Counted from the stretch's first letter, positions 54,583-63,542 are shown. The stretch: 64,000 nucleotides of DNA from Kutzneria sp. CA-103260 (GCF_018263855.1 NZ_CP073318.1:6820001-6884000); one strand, 5' to 3'. Notes: a model not told the origin generated them from the letters alone. Program-made: numbers and translations.

Positions 54583-56564
54583 TGTGTGGTCTCAGGACTT
54601 GCTTGACGTTTTGTCGTCGGGAGACGCTTGACACGATCCCGGGTTGACGCCGGCGCCGGTGACGTGGAGACGGGTGATCGGCGTGAGGTCGCGACGAGGG
54701 CGGACGGCGATCTCTTCATCGCCGTGCAAGACCCGTAGGTGCGTGTCCTCGATGACGACGGTGACGACCTTGCCGCGGTGGCGGGGACCGAACTTGATCC
54801 GCTGACCACCGACCATGATTCTTCCGGTCGCGTGCACTTTCCGTTGTGCGCGAAGCGATCCAGCGGGCAGCGGCGGAGGCGGCAGCGGTGTGGACGGGGT
54901 TCGCGCGCCGTGAATGCCGGCCAGGCGGTCGGTGCTGACCGGGCAGGGCCAGGTGCCGATCAGGGCGTTGTCGGCGATGGCGTGCATGAGATGCCCGTCC
55001 AGGCGCAGGCTGACCTTGCGGCCCGCCCAAGCGAATCCGACCAGATGCGGGCTGCCGGCGATGGTGACCTGGCCGTCTTTGGTCACCGACCGCTCGATCT
55101 CCACCGCGCCGCCCTCGGGCAGCACCGGGATGCCGTTGCGGCGGCGTAGCGCGGGCTTGGCCGGCGGCAGGCCGGCGGGTCGGGCCCCACGCATGGCCAG
55201 ATGCCGCAGGTCCTCGGGACGCAGCCGGGAGGCGACGGTGCGCATCACGTGCCCGTCGAGGCTGACATGAACGCTGCGCAGGTCGGCCCAGACCGTCACC
55301 AGCCGGCCGGCCATGCTCTCGTGCAGCCCGATCGATTGACGGCCGGAGCAGACGGTGAGCTGGCCACTGGGCGGAACCCGTGCCTGAAACTCCACCGCGG
55401 CGCCCTCGACAGCGCCGTCTGTGAGCAAGGCGGGCGGTTCGATCACGTCCACCAGCAGCGTCGACGCCGCCGGCAGCTGTCCTGGCGTGTCGGGGTGCGG
55501 GGCCACCTCCTGGAATGGGTCATCGGTGTCGGTGACGCCGCCTGGGTCCGCGCCGAGGTCGAGACGGGTGGGGCCGTTGGGGCGGAACAGGCTGGCCGGG
55601 GTGGCCATGTCCAGGGCCTGGTGCAGGCGCTGGCGGTTGTAGCTCTCGACCCACCCGTCGATCGCGGCCTGCGCGGCGGCAATGGACTCGAACGGGGCGA
55701 CGTGATCGAGAAACTCCTCCCGCAACGTCTTGTGCAGCCGTTCGACCTTCCCCGTGGTGGTCGGCGAACTCGGCTTGGTCAGGCGCTGTTTGATCCCGTT
55801 GTCCCGGCAGATCCGCTCGAACATCACCTCGACCGGCTGTGGCTTGATGAACCGGCCGGTGAACTGGCCGCCGTTGTCGGTCAACACCTCCGAGGGAACC
55901 CCGTAGCGGCGCATCGCCTCGGTGAACGCCGCGCAGATCGCCCGCCCGGACGGCACCGCGACCACCGCCGCGATCACGACGAACCGGGAGTGGTCGTCGA
56001 TGCCGGTCACCAGCTTGCAGGAGCGGCCGTCGGCCAGCGGGACGCCGCCGACGATGTCCATCTGCCACAGGTGCATTGGCTCGGCCCGTTGCCATCGCTT
56101 GTACTTGCGTTTGTGTTGCTGGGCTTGAGGATCGATGAGTCCATTGCGGACCAGGATGCGGTGGACCGTCGCCCGCGACGGCGTGGGATCGGCTCCGTGC
56201 CGGCCTAGTTCGTGGCTGATCCGGCGGGCGCCCCAACGTGGATGCTGCCGGCGTAACTGGCAGGTCAACGCCTCGATCTCGGCTATGACCCGGCTCGGGC
56301 TGGTGCGTGGCCGGCGGGAGCGATCGGCCAGACCGGGCATGCCCTCCTGCTGGAACCGTTGCCGCCAGGTGTGCAGCGACTGCCGGGAAGTGCCGTACCG
56401 CGCGGCGACTTCCCCGATCGGAGAGCCGCCGAGCACCTCGCACACCGCCCGATAGCGGTACTCCGCCAGTGTTTCTTGATCCACGGGGTCACAAGATCAG
56501 GAGGTTGAGTGATCGTCAAGCATGTCCCGAGTACGAAACGTCAAGGATCTCCTGAGCCCATACA
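54583..56564 (-). mobile_element. IS481-family insertion sequence, 1,982 bp
   Basis: The element starts TGTGTGGTCTCAGGACTTGC and its other end, read inward on the minus strand, is TGTATGGGCTCAGGAGATCC. Imperfect inverted repeats continue for about 40 bp with shared TTGACGTTT. TGT...ACA ends are the IS481 rule. It contains one transposase gene read on the minus strand. No target-site duplication is seen: the left flank ends GTGTCGG and the right flank begins TTGACAG. Confidence 0.85.
54592..56484 (-). CDS. IS481-family transposase with extended C-terminus
   Basis: A 630-residue DDE transposase. The N-terminus has helix-turn-helix units (ARYGTSRQSLHTWRQRFQQE, RWGARRISHELGRHGAD). The catalytic core has VTGIDDHSRFVVIAAVVA (first Asp), VLTDNGGQFTGRF (second Asp) and TTTGKVERLHKTLREEF (Glu). 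After about residue 300 comes a long extension with three similar beta-rich units, each containing a xVxxxGxxxxxG...GRxVxV pattern. Usual IS481 enzymes are 300-400 residues, so this one is long, but the shape is known in actinobacteria. It appears intact; its stop lies inside the left inverted repeat. Confidence 0.9.
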   Translation of the reverse strand: MDQETLAEYRYRAVCEVLGGSPIGEVAARYGTSRQSLHTWRQRFQQEGMPGLADRSRRPRTSPSRVIAEIEALTCQLRRQHPRWGARRISHELGRHGADPTPSRATVHRILVRNGLIDPQAQQHKRKYKRWQRAEPMHLWQMDIVGGVPLADGRSCKLVTGIDDHSRFVVIAAVVAVPSGRAICAAFTEAMRRYGVPSEVLTDNGGQFTGRFIKPQPVEVMFERICRDNGIKQRLTKPSSPTTTGKVERLHKTLREEFLDHVAPFESIAAAQAAIDGWVESYNRQRLHQALDMATPASLFRPNGPTRLDLGADPGGVTDTDDPFQEVAPHPDTPGQLPAASTLLVDVIEPPALLTDGAVEGAAVEFQARVPPSGQLTVCSGRQSIGLHESMAGRLVTVWADLRSVHVSLDGHVMRTVASRLRPEDLRHLAMRGARPAGLPPAKPALRRRNGIPVLPEGGAVEIERSVTKDGQVTIAGSPHLVGFAWAGRKVSLRLDGHLMHAIADNALIGTWPCPVSTDRLAGIHGARTPSTPLPPPPLPAGSLRAQRKVHATGRIMVGGQRIKFGPRHRGKVVTVVIEDTHLRVLHGDEEIAVRPRRDLTPITRLHVTGAGVNPGSCQASPDDKTSSKS

Positions 56565-57175
56565 TTGACAGTGAGGGCACGGTAATCTGCCGGCCGCCTG
56601 AGGCCAGCTATCGCAGTGCCTTCATCGGCGCCGTGATGCGTACCCTGCCGGGCACCATCATCGGCCTGAACCCTGCACGCGTGTCGCTGGCCTCACACGC
56701 CACCAGCGCTCCAACGCCGAGCGATCAGCAGGATGCGGTTGCACCGCAAGGGGATCTAGACGTCGCGGTCACGCGGTACGCCCGCACCGAGCAAGCACCG
56801 CTACGGCGTTCCCTTGTGGCAAACCGCTCCGTCGCGCCGTGCGCGCTGTGTGGCCAGGAAATGCCGGTCGAACTGTTAGTGGCCGCGCACATCAAAAAAC
56901 GCAGCCTGTGCGAGGACGAGGAGAAACGCGATCTGCTGAACATCGGCATGCTCGCCTGCAAGCTAGGCTGCGACGACTTCTACGAGCTCGGCTACATCAG
57001 CGTCGGCCCGGATGGCACCATCATCACCGTGACACCCGACGACGCCGTACACGGTCCATTGGTGGCCAAGCGCATCGCAAGCCTGGCCGGGGCGCCGTGT
57101 CTGGCGTTCACGGCGGCCAACGCCCACTACTTCGAGTGGCACCGCACCAACACATACCCCCGTACCACGCAGTAA
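56565..57175 (+). pseudogene. HNH nuclease C-terminal half of the interrupted EVE-HNH gene
   Basis: Immediately after the IS end the frame reads DSEGTVICRPPEASYRSAF and goes on to an HNH-type site: APCALCGQEMPVELLVAAHI, then KKRSLC, NIGMLACKLGCDDFYELGYI. The two cysteine pairs and the AH dyad are the metal-binding and catalytic elements. The first 14 codons of the open frame (from ATG 56522) belong to the IS end, so expression as an independent protein would need a start provided by the element. It lies 370 bp upstream of mcrB. The nuclease presumably cut DNA carrying the modification read by the EVE half. Confidence 0.8.
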
Positions 57176-57545
57176 CTGGCCCGCCGTCACGGTCACTCGA
57201 CGCGGTGGTGACTCCGTCAGCGCTGGAAGACCTGCCGTCGCGGTGACATCACTGGGACACGGATACGCATCGAGGTCACCCGCCCGGCAGCGTTGCGTGC
57301 ACGCTCGGTGTTCGCTAGACAGCGTGGGTCTGCATACCGCGGACTGTCCTTGAGGCACGGCGGCCGGACCTGGCAGGTCCGTCTCCCGCGGCGACACGGC
57401 CACATCCAGGTATTGAGCGGGAATCCCGCCTTTGCGGGAGAGGCTGGCCCATGCAGCACTTCGCACCGTCCCCAGTGCGGTAGTCATGTTGTGACATTAA
57501 GCTCTGCCGCGGGGGGCTCGGTGCCGACAGCGAGGAGGACGCCCG
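57176..57545. other. Intergenic region before mcrB with two hairpins
   Basis: About 370 bp. A perfect 7-bp stem with a 3-nt loop (CGGACCTGGCAGGTCCG) lies at 57365-57381, and GCGGGAATCCCGC lies about 50 bp later. Neither has a following U-run, so they may be regulatory rather than terminators. The AT-rich TTGTGACATTAAG just before 57.5 kb is a possible promoter element for mcrB. Confidence 0.35.
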
Positions 57546-60068
57546 ATGGCGGAGGATGTCGATGCAAGGGCACAGGCGCCGGGTCGACCCGAGGCTATCG
57601 AGTTTGAGGACCAGATATGGGCGCTGATGCCCTCGGCTGGTGAGGTGATCGGCACACCAACCGGCACGGCGATGCACCACCGTCTGGACTGCATGTACGT
57701 CCGCGGGACGGACACTGCTGCGCTGCAGCGAATTCCTGATCCCGACCGCATGACATGGCGACGCTTGATCGACTCCGCGCCGAGCACGGATCTCGAAGGC
57801 CGGGCAGCGTTCGCCCGGGCGGCAGACTTGGTGAACGGCGCCGGCCAACCGCTCACCACCACCTGCAGCGAATGTGTGCTGCGCCCAGCCATCTCAGTGG
57901 ACGGACGTGAGGCGCGGCGCTGGCGCACGCTGGACGAGGCGCTGGCCCTGTTCGACCGGACCACCATTGCCACCGCAGTAGCTGCGGGGCAATCAGAACT
58001 CGCACAGGTACGGGAGGCATTCCCGCTCCAGTCATGGGATTCGTTGCCACTGGAGCGCTACGCACTCGGCCACGATGACTTTCGGGGAAACTTTTGCCAC
58101 CTCATAGAGTTTCTGACCCCGAACCTGGGCAGCATCTCCGGTGGCAGCTCGAGAAAGCACATCATCTACCGGCGCAGGAGCGACCAGGGCTGGTACTTCG
58201 ACAAGCAGTTCTCCGACGTGGGCCAGGCGTGGGCAGCCTTGCGCCAAGGGTTCCAGGATGCCTTCACCGCAGCGGGCGAAGGCCGGTTAGCCGACATCGA
58301 CGACATCGACGTGTTGCGCTCGGGCACCTTGCTGGTAGGCAAGGCCGTATTCAGCTACTTCCCTGATCGACTCCTGCCGATCTACAGCCGGGACCACGTC
58401 CGGCACTTCATCGAGCGCATATCTGGGCAGGCGGCCTCGCGGTCGCTCGGTCCGTTCGCAGCGTGCGCGCGGCTGCGCGAGCTGACCGTCGAGGATGCAC
58501 GGTTCGCCGGATGGAACCCGCTGGAGATCGGGAAGTTCCTGTACTGGTGGGCAGATCCCCGGCCCACCAGGTCCATCATGAAGATCGCCCCCGGCCATAA
58601 CGCCAACCAATGGCAGGACTGTCTTCGCGGCGGATACATCTGCGTTGGCTGGGACGATGTAGGTGACCTCTCCGCCTTCGCCGATGAGGACGAGTTCCGC
58701 GAGGCGTTCCGCACCGCCTACCGAGATGAGTACAACGGCAACCAGAGCAAGATCACGCAGAAGGCCACCGAAGTATGGCGACTGACGCAACTACAAGCCG
58801 ATGACCTGGTGGTCGCCAACCAGGGCATCAGCAGGATCCTTGGTGTCGGCACGGTCACCAGCGCCGGCTACTCCTGGCGGCCCGAACGCCCGGATATGCG
58901 GCACACGGTGGCGGTGGACTGGGACACCAGCTACGCCCAGCAACTCCCGGAACCGGAAAAAGCATGGGGCGTCGTGACCGTCGCGAAGGTGCCCGACCGG
59001 CTCTGGCAAGTCATCCGCCGCAATCGCGCCGCCGACCACGACGCAGAACCGGCAGAACCGGCGGCCACACCAGCTCCGCTGCTCCCCACCGATCCGCAGT
59101 TCCCCCGGCTGGCGGAGGCATTGCGACGTAAAGGACAGGCCGTACTGTTCGGGCCACCAGGTACCGGGAAGACCTACACTTCTCTGCGGTTCGCATTGTG
59201 GTGGCTGGCCGAACGGGTCGACCTCAACGTCGACCCTCTGGCCGACTACGGCACCGAGGGGTTCCGGACCGCACTGGCCACGTTGACCAACCACGGCCAT
59301 CTCACCCAGCTCACCTTCCACCCCGCCTACGCCTACGAGGACTTCATCGAAGGCTTCCGCCCAGTCACCGCCGAGGGGAACACGGGCGTCCAGGGCCGAG
59401 AAGACGGACTGCGGCTAGCGATGACCGATGGGGTGTTCACGCGGGTTTGCCGCGCCGCGCAACAGGATCCGGACCACCCCTACCTCGTGCTGATCGATGA
59501 GATCAACCGCGGCGACCTACCGAAGATCTTCGGCGAGCTGATCACGCTGATCGAGCGCGACAAACGCGGCATCACGGTGACCTTGCCGCAAAGCCAACGG
59601 GCCTTCCAGGTCCCGCCCAACGTCGTCCTGCTCGGCACCATGAACACCGCGGACCGCAGCATCCGGCTGCTCGATTCCGCGCTACGCCGGCGGTTCACGT
59701 TCCTGGAGATCATGCCCGACCCCACCATCCTGGACGGCAGCCTGGTCGGGCAACTCGACCTCGGATTGCTGCTGCGCGGGCTGAACCAGCGGCTACTGCG
59801 CCACCTTGGCCGCGAACGCCAGATCGGCCACTCGTTCTTCCTGTCCGACGGCGAGCCGATCGACAACGAAGCCGAGGTGGCAGCGGTGGTCTACGGAGAG
59901 GTGCTGCCCCTGCTGCAGGAGTACGCCTACGACGACTACAACCTGCTCGCTGCCCTCGTCGGCGACACGATCATAGATCTGCCCACACACCACATCCGCG
60001 AGCTCGACGCCGCGGAGCTGGTCGAGGCCCTCTACACGGAATTCCAGGTCGGCACGGTAGACGGATGA
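57546..60068 (+). CDS. mcrB: McrB-type AAA+ restriction GTPase with EVE-like reader
   Basis: An 840-residue motor subunit. Residues about 1-340 are of unassigned type and include a CxxC (TTCSECVLRPA) and a helical SWDSLPLERYALG region. Residues about 345-490 resemble an EVE-like reader (IMKIAPGHNANQWQDCLRGG, LQADDLVVANQGISRILGVG). The AAA+ domain has Walker A FGPPGTGKTYTSLRF (near 535), Walker B LVLIDEINRGDLPKIFGELI (near 647) and the McrB signature GTMNTADRS. McrB assembles as a nucleotide-driven ring that translocates modified DNA and activates McrC. The ATG at 57546 is used; McrC overlaps by 4 nt. Confidence 0.9.
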   Translation: MAEDVDARAQAPGRPEAIEFEDQIWALMPSAGEVIGTPTGTAMHHRLDCMYVRGTDTAALQRIPDPDRMTWRRLIDSAPSTDLEGRAAFARAADLVNGAGQPLTTTCSECVLRPAISVDGREARRWRTLDEALALFDRTTIATAVAAGQSELAQVREAFPLQSWDSLPLERYALGHDDFRGNFCHLIEFLTPNLGSISGGSSRKHIIYRRRSDQGWYFDKQFSDVGQAWAALRQGFQDAFTAAGEGRLADIDDIDVLRSGTLLVGKAVFSYFPDRLLPIYSRDHVRHFIERISGQAASRSLGPFAACARLRELTVEDARFAGWNPLEIGKFLYWWADPRPTRSIMKIAPGHNANQWQDCLRGGYICVGWDDVGDLSAFADEDEFREAFRTAYRDEYNGNQSKITQKATEVWRLTQLQADDLVVANQGISRILGVGTVTSAGYSWRPERPDMRHTVAVDWDTSYAQQLPEPEKAWGVVTVAKVPDRLWQVIRRNRAADHDAEPAEPAATPAPLLPTDPQFPRLAEALRRKGQAVLFGPPGTGKTYTSLRFALWWLAERVDLNVDPLADYGTEGFRTALATLTNHGHLTQLTFHPAYAYEDFIEGFRPVTAEGNTGVQGREDGLRLAMTDGVFTRVCRAAQQDPDHPYLVLIDEINRGDLPKIFGELITLIERDKRGITVTLPQSQRAFQVPPNVVLLGTMNTADRSIRLLDSALRRRFTFLEIMPDPTILDGSLVGQLDLGLLLRGLNQRLLRHLGRERQIGHSFFLSDGEPIDNEAEVAAVVYGEVLPLLQEYAYDDYNLLAALVGDTIIDLPTHHIRELDAAELVEALYTEFQVGTVDG

Positions 60069-61366
60069 CCGACCAACGCGTGATCACCCTGGCTGAGCAC
60101 AAAACCGAAGTATTTGAGGCGATACCTGCCACCACGGCCGATCGAGAACTCGCCGAACAGCCGGAGATCCGCAACCGGCTGGCACTACGCTGGCTTGCTG
60201 GTGACCGGCTGGAGGTGTCCACCACCTCCCACGTCGGCGTGATCACCCTCGATAGCGTCGTTGTGCGGATCACCCCGAAACTGGTCGGCGGAGAACTCGG
60301 CGTGCTGCACATGCTCGACTACACCAGCGGAACGTCCACACTGCACACGCTGCCCGCTCCACGTTCGATGCCCACCGGCGGCCTTCACCTGCGCGATCTG
60401 CTCTGCTTGCTGCTAGCCACCGAGTGCGAAGGCATCCTGCGCTCGGGGCCACGGCGGGACTACACACGCCGCGAGGATCTGCTGCCTGCCCTGCGCGGCA
60501 GGCTACTGACCGACCGGCAACTGCTTCGCCGCCACGGCCGGCTGGACCACCTGGAATGCCGCTTCGACGAGTTCACCACCGACATCCTCGACAACCGTCT
60601 ATGCGCGGTGGCGCTGGGAGTGGCCGCCCGTACCGCCAGTGACACGGCTGTACGAGCTCGTGCTCGAGTAGTCGCCGCCGACTTCGCCGCGCTGTGCGCA
60701 ACGCCGCCCCTGGATGCGGGGCATGTCGCCACGGTCCTGTCCTATCACCGACACAACGAGCACTACCGGGCTGCTCACCACTGGGCCCTGCTGCTGTTGG
60801 GCGCCGGTGGCTTCGACGACCTCTACACCAGCAGCCGCCACCACGGTGAGGCATTCCTGCTTGACATGAACCGATTGTTCGAGCGGTTCGCCACCCGGCT
60901 GCTGCGCGAGGCCGCCGCCGGCACCGGGCTGGTCGTGCTGGACCAAGTTGCGCACTCCGGGATCATCCGCGATGAGACAGCGGGGCGCACGTACACCAAT
61001 CTGATCCCGGACATTGTGATCAGCGACGGGCGAAGCCCGCACGCCTGGAGGCGTCCGGTGGACATCAAGTACAAGATGTACGCCGACCGCAAGCTTGACC
61101 CCACAGATCTGTACCAGACCTTCCTGTATGGCTATGCGCTCAGCCGCGACGACGCTCCTACTGCGTGCATCCTGTACCCCGGACCCGCCAGCACCCCCAC
61201 GACGACACTCACGATCCGCCACCCAGACAACAGCGTTGGCGCACACGTCAACGCGATGCCGATCGACGTTCCCTTGTATCTCAACACAAACGACCCCACT
61301 CGACGACGCGACCTACTCGAGACGCTACTCGGCCAGCTCACCTCAAACATGCGCGCACCAGCATGA
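60065..61366 (+). CDS. mcrC: McrC nuclease subunit
   Basis: A 433-residue protein of the McrC family. The N-terminal half is the domain that docks on the McrB ring (SHVGVITLDSVVVRITPKLV, GLHLRDLLCLLLATE). The PD-(D/E)xK nuclease has LIPDIVISDG near residue 313 and RPVDIKYKMYAD near 332, giving the metal Asp pair and catalytic Lys. Its ATG overlaps the mcrB stop (ATGA), as expected for subunits made in step. Together the pair cleaves DNA bearing modified bases. The gene converges on the qatC gene with only 23 bp between stops. Confidence 0.9.
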   Translation: MTDQRVITLAEHKTEVFEAIPATTADRELAEQPEIRNRLALRWLAGDRLEVSTTSHVGVITLDSVVVRITPKLVGGELGVLHMLDYTSGTSTLHTLPAPRSMPTGGLHLRDLLCLLLATECEGILRSGPRRDYTRREDLLPALRGRLLTDRQLLRRHGRLDHLECRFDEFTTDILDNRLCAVALGVAARTASDTAVRARARVVAADFAALCATPPLDAGHVATVLSYHRHNEHYRAAHHWALLLLGAGGFDDLYTSSRHHGEAFLLDMNRLFERFATRLLREAAAGTGLVVLDQVAHSGIIRDETAGRTYTNLIPDIVISDGRSPHAWRRPVDIKYKMYADRKLDPTDLYQTFLYGYALSRDDAPTACILYPGPASTPTTTLTIRHPDNSVGAHVNAMPIDVPLYLNTNDPTRRRDLLETLLGQLTSNMRAPA

Positions 61367-61389
61367 CCGTCAGACCGCACTGCGCCTCG

Positions 61390-62703
61390 CTAACGCTCAA
61401 CGGCCTCGGCGACTGCGCCGGTCTCCGGGACAGGGCTCCACTGATGGTGATGGGCGAGCATCTGCACGATCTCGGCGCGGCCTCGGGTCAGCATGGCCAG
61501 CAGCGACGGACGGTCAGCCGATCGAGGCAGCGGCATGTCTGCAACCAGTTCACGGGCGCCGAAGTCGCTGAGCAGCCACTGCTGGAGGTCGAGGACGTGT
61601 TGCGCGGTCTTGATCGTCGTGAGCTCGGACAGAGCACGGCTGTAGTGCGTCGGGTCGTGGCCGAGTGCGGCCTGCAGACCGGAGCGCCGGATTAGGCAGG
61701 GATAGCAGAATCCGCAGTTGCCGTCCTGGCGGTGCACCGAATAGGTGCCGCAGCTCACCGTGGCGCCGAGCGAGTTGGCCGACAGTCCACTGTCGCGGGC
61801 GATCGCGCACACCTCCCCCTTCGTCTTGTAGAGGAACGGATTGTGCAGGGACACGTCGCCGTGAACAGCGGTAGTGAGGTGGTTGAGCAGGTCTAGGACC
61901 CACGGGTGCACCGACCGAGTGGAGCACGCGGCTCGTCGAGCCGCTGTCAACGGCGGGTTGATCGCAAGCTGGCCGTTCTCCGGCATGGTGGCCACGGTGG
62001 TGCCGTGCGCCGCTGCGGCATAGATCGCGGTGGCGGCAAACAAGAACCCACGCGTACGTGTGCTGGGCTCCGAGTAGCCGGATGGGGTGGCGGGGCTGTC
62101 CCCGACGGGGCAGTACGTGATCGTTCGTTGCCCACCAGAGAGGCGCCGAATGGCTTCGTAGAGGGCTTTCTGCGGTATGTGGCCGTCGGCCAGGTCATGG
62201 CCGATCAACAGCACTGGGTGCCCGGGTGTGCTTGCTTGCTGGGCCGCGTACGCGGTGGAGTCCAGGCCGCCGGAGAACAGAGCCACCTCGCCAGCGGGCG
62301 AGTCTGTGCCCAGGCGTGGCTGGACGTCGATGGGTGGGGCGCCACCCTCGATGGTGAGATGCCACTGGTCTGAGGTCATGGCGCGCAGCACCGTCTCCAG
62401 GACGGTGATGGGCTCGCCGCGCCACCGGTCGGCATCGGTGACATGGACCCATAGGTGCAGGTCCCTGGTCCACGGGTCGAGACCGCGAGGACGCGGGGCG
62501 CGTTTGTCCACCAGGTACACCGCGCGGGCGATACGCAACAGATCATCAGCCCACGCAGGCGTGACTTCGGCGGCCAAGACGGCCTGTCCGATCCGCCGGA
62601 GCGAGGTGTGAAAGTCCGCCTCGCTCACGTGGGACCACTCACCGGTGGTGGGGTACTTCCCTACCGAGCTGAACGCGTAGCGGAACACGCGCTGGCTGCT
62701 CAT
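61390..62703 (-). CDS. qatC: QatC-like QueC-family enzyme
   Basis: A 437-residue enzyme of the QueC (7-cyano-7-deazaguanine synthase) superfamily. The ATP-pyrophosphatase loop is ALFSGGLDSTAYAAQQ near residue 141. The zinc-binding end is CGTYSVHRQDGNCGFCYPC near residues 312-330. An extra N-terminal domain of about 130 residues (RVFRYAFSSVGKYPTTGEW) is typical of the QatC branch, not of housekeeping QueC. In the Qat antiphage system qatC follows qatB, exactly as here, with a 4-nt overlap (ATGA). No queD, queE or queF genes are nearby, arguing against a queuosine role. Confidence 0.82.
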   Translation of the reverse strand: MSSQRVFRYAFSSVGKYPTTGEWSHVSEADFHTSLRRIGQAVLAAEVTPAWADDLLRIARAVYLVDKRAPRPRGLDPWTRDLHLWVHVTDADRWRGEPITVLETVLRAMTSDQWHLTIEGGAPPIDVQPRLGTDSPAGEVALFSGGLDSTAYAAQQASTPGHPVLLIGHDLADGHIPQKALYEAIRRLSGGQRTITYCPVGDSPATPSGYSEPSTRTRGFLFAATAIYAAAAHGTTVATMPENGQLAINPPLTAARRAACSTRSVHPWVLDLLNHLTTAVHGDVSLHNPFLYKTKGEVCAIARDSGLSANSLGATVSCGTYSVHRQDGNCGFCYPCLIRRSGLQAALGHDPTHYSRALSELTTIKTAQHVLDLQQWLLSDFGARELVADMPLPRSADRPSLLAMLTRGRAEIVQMLAHHHQWSPVPETGAVAEAVER

Positions 62704-63542
62704 GATGCACCATCCACAGGAAGGCCCAGCGCACGTTCGACTGTTTCCCGCACAAGGCTTCGTCCCAGTTCGGCGATGGGTGGGCCGCTGTCGTGCGCGC
62801 TTGATTGATCGCATGGGGTCGGCACAATCGACATGATCATGTCCGCAATCCATGTGGCAATGTGCCCAGCTGGATCGATGACGGGAAGGATAGGTGCTAT
62901 CAGCGTGATCTTCGCGGTAATCACGGACTTCAGGAAGTTGGTGACGGCCTGCGCGAAGAAGATGCGGTAGACGGTGCAAAAGAGCTCGCTGCTGATGCCA
63001 CCGCGGGAGGGCGTTCCCGTGTCCACCGCGTGGCGCAGCCGCGGACTGCCATCGAGCACTGCGACGGCGGCGTCCGTGGCGGCGTGCCGAACAGCGGCGT
63101 CCGCCATGCCCCCGACCGAACCAGCGACCTCGTCACTGAAGCGGGCAACGAACTCATCCCGCCGCTCATCAACGCTGGCGTCGTCAGCTACCGCAAGCCA
63201 TGCCGGCAACTCGCGGTCGATGTTCTGCAGGGTATCCATTAGCCGGTTTCCGGCCTGCTCGACGGCATCCCGCAGACCGAACTGGTCCGGATCGCGCTGC
63301 AGCGCCGTGGCCAGTGCAGCCCGGAAGCCTTCACCAAGGCGCTCGACCTCGTCTGGCGACAGGGCCGGTGGGGGTGCGGCCGGCGGTCCAGCGGAGTTGG
63401 ACGGTTCACTCTCGCTTCGAGGCACCGGCACCGCTGCCTCAACACCGCGGTCCACAAGAGCGTTCAGTGTTCGCGTCAGACTCGCGCTGGGAGAGGTCCA
63501 GGCGCCACGTGATGGGCCTGGCCAACGCACCGATGTCCCCAC
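62700..63542 (-). CDS. qatB: QatB-like protein
   Basis: A 280-residue protein matching QatB in position, size and start (MGTSVRWPGPSRG..., a Gly/Ser/Pro-rich opening). It then has a Pro/Ala-rich linker, a helical middle (DAVEQAGNRLMDTLQNIDRE), and FCTVYRIFFAQAVTNFLKSV near the C-terminus. QatB has no recognised catalytic domain; in Qat it acts with the QueC-like QatC. Removal of Met1 would expose an N-terminal glycine. The GTG at 63542 has GGGGAGG four bases upstream. The gene normally before it, the qatA ATPase, is absent: upstream lie 265 non-coding bp and a divergent integrase fragment. Confidence 0.72.
   Translation of the reverse strand: MGTSVRWPGPSRGAWTSPSASLTRTLNALVDRGVEAAVPVPRSESEPSNSAGPPAAPPPALSPDEVERLGEGFRAALATALQRDPDQFGLRDAVEQAGNRLMDTLQNIDRELPAWLAVADDASVDERRDEFVARFSDEVAGSVGGMADAAVRHAATDAAVAVLDGSPRLRHAVDTGTPSRGGISSELFCTVYRIFFAQAVTNFLKSVITAKITLIAPILPVIDPAGHIATWIADMIMSIVPTPCDQSSAHDSGPPIAELGRSLVRETVERALGLPVDGAS

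Noticed and set aside
61390-62703. Housekeeping QueC for queuosine or DNA deazaguanine synthesis
   Set aside because: The long N-terminal extension, lack of other queuosine genes and coupling to a QatB-like gene fit Qat better; no dpd-type genes are present.
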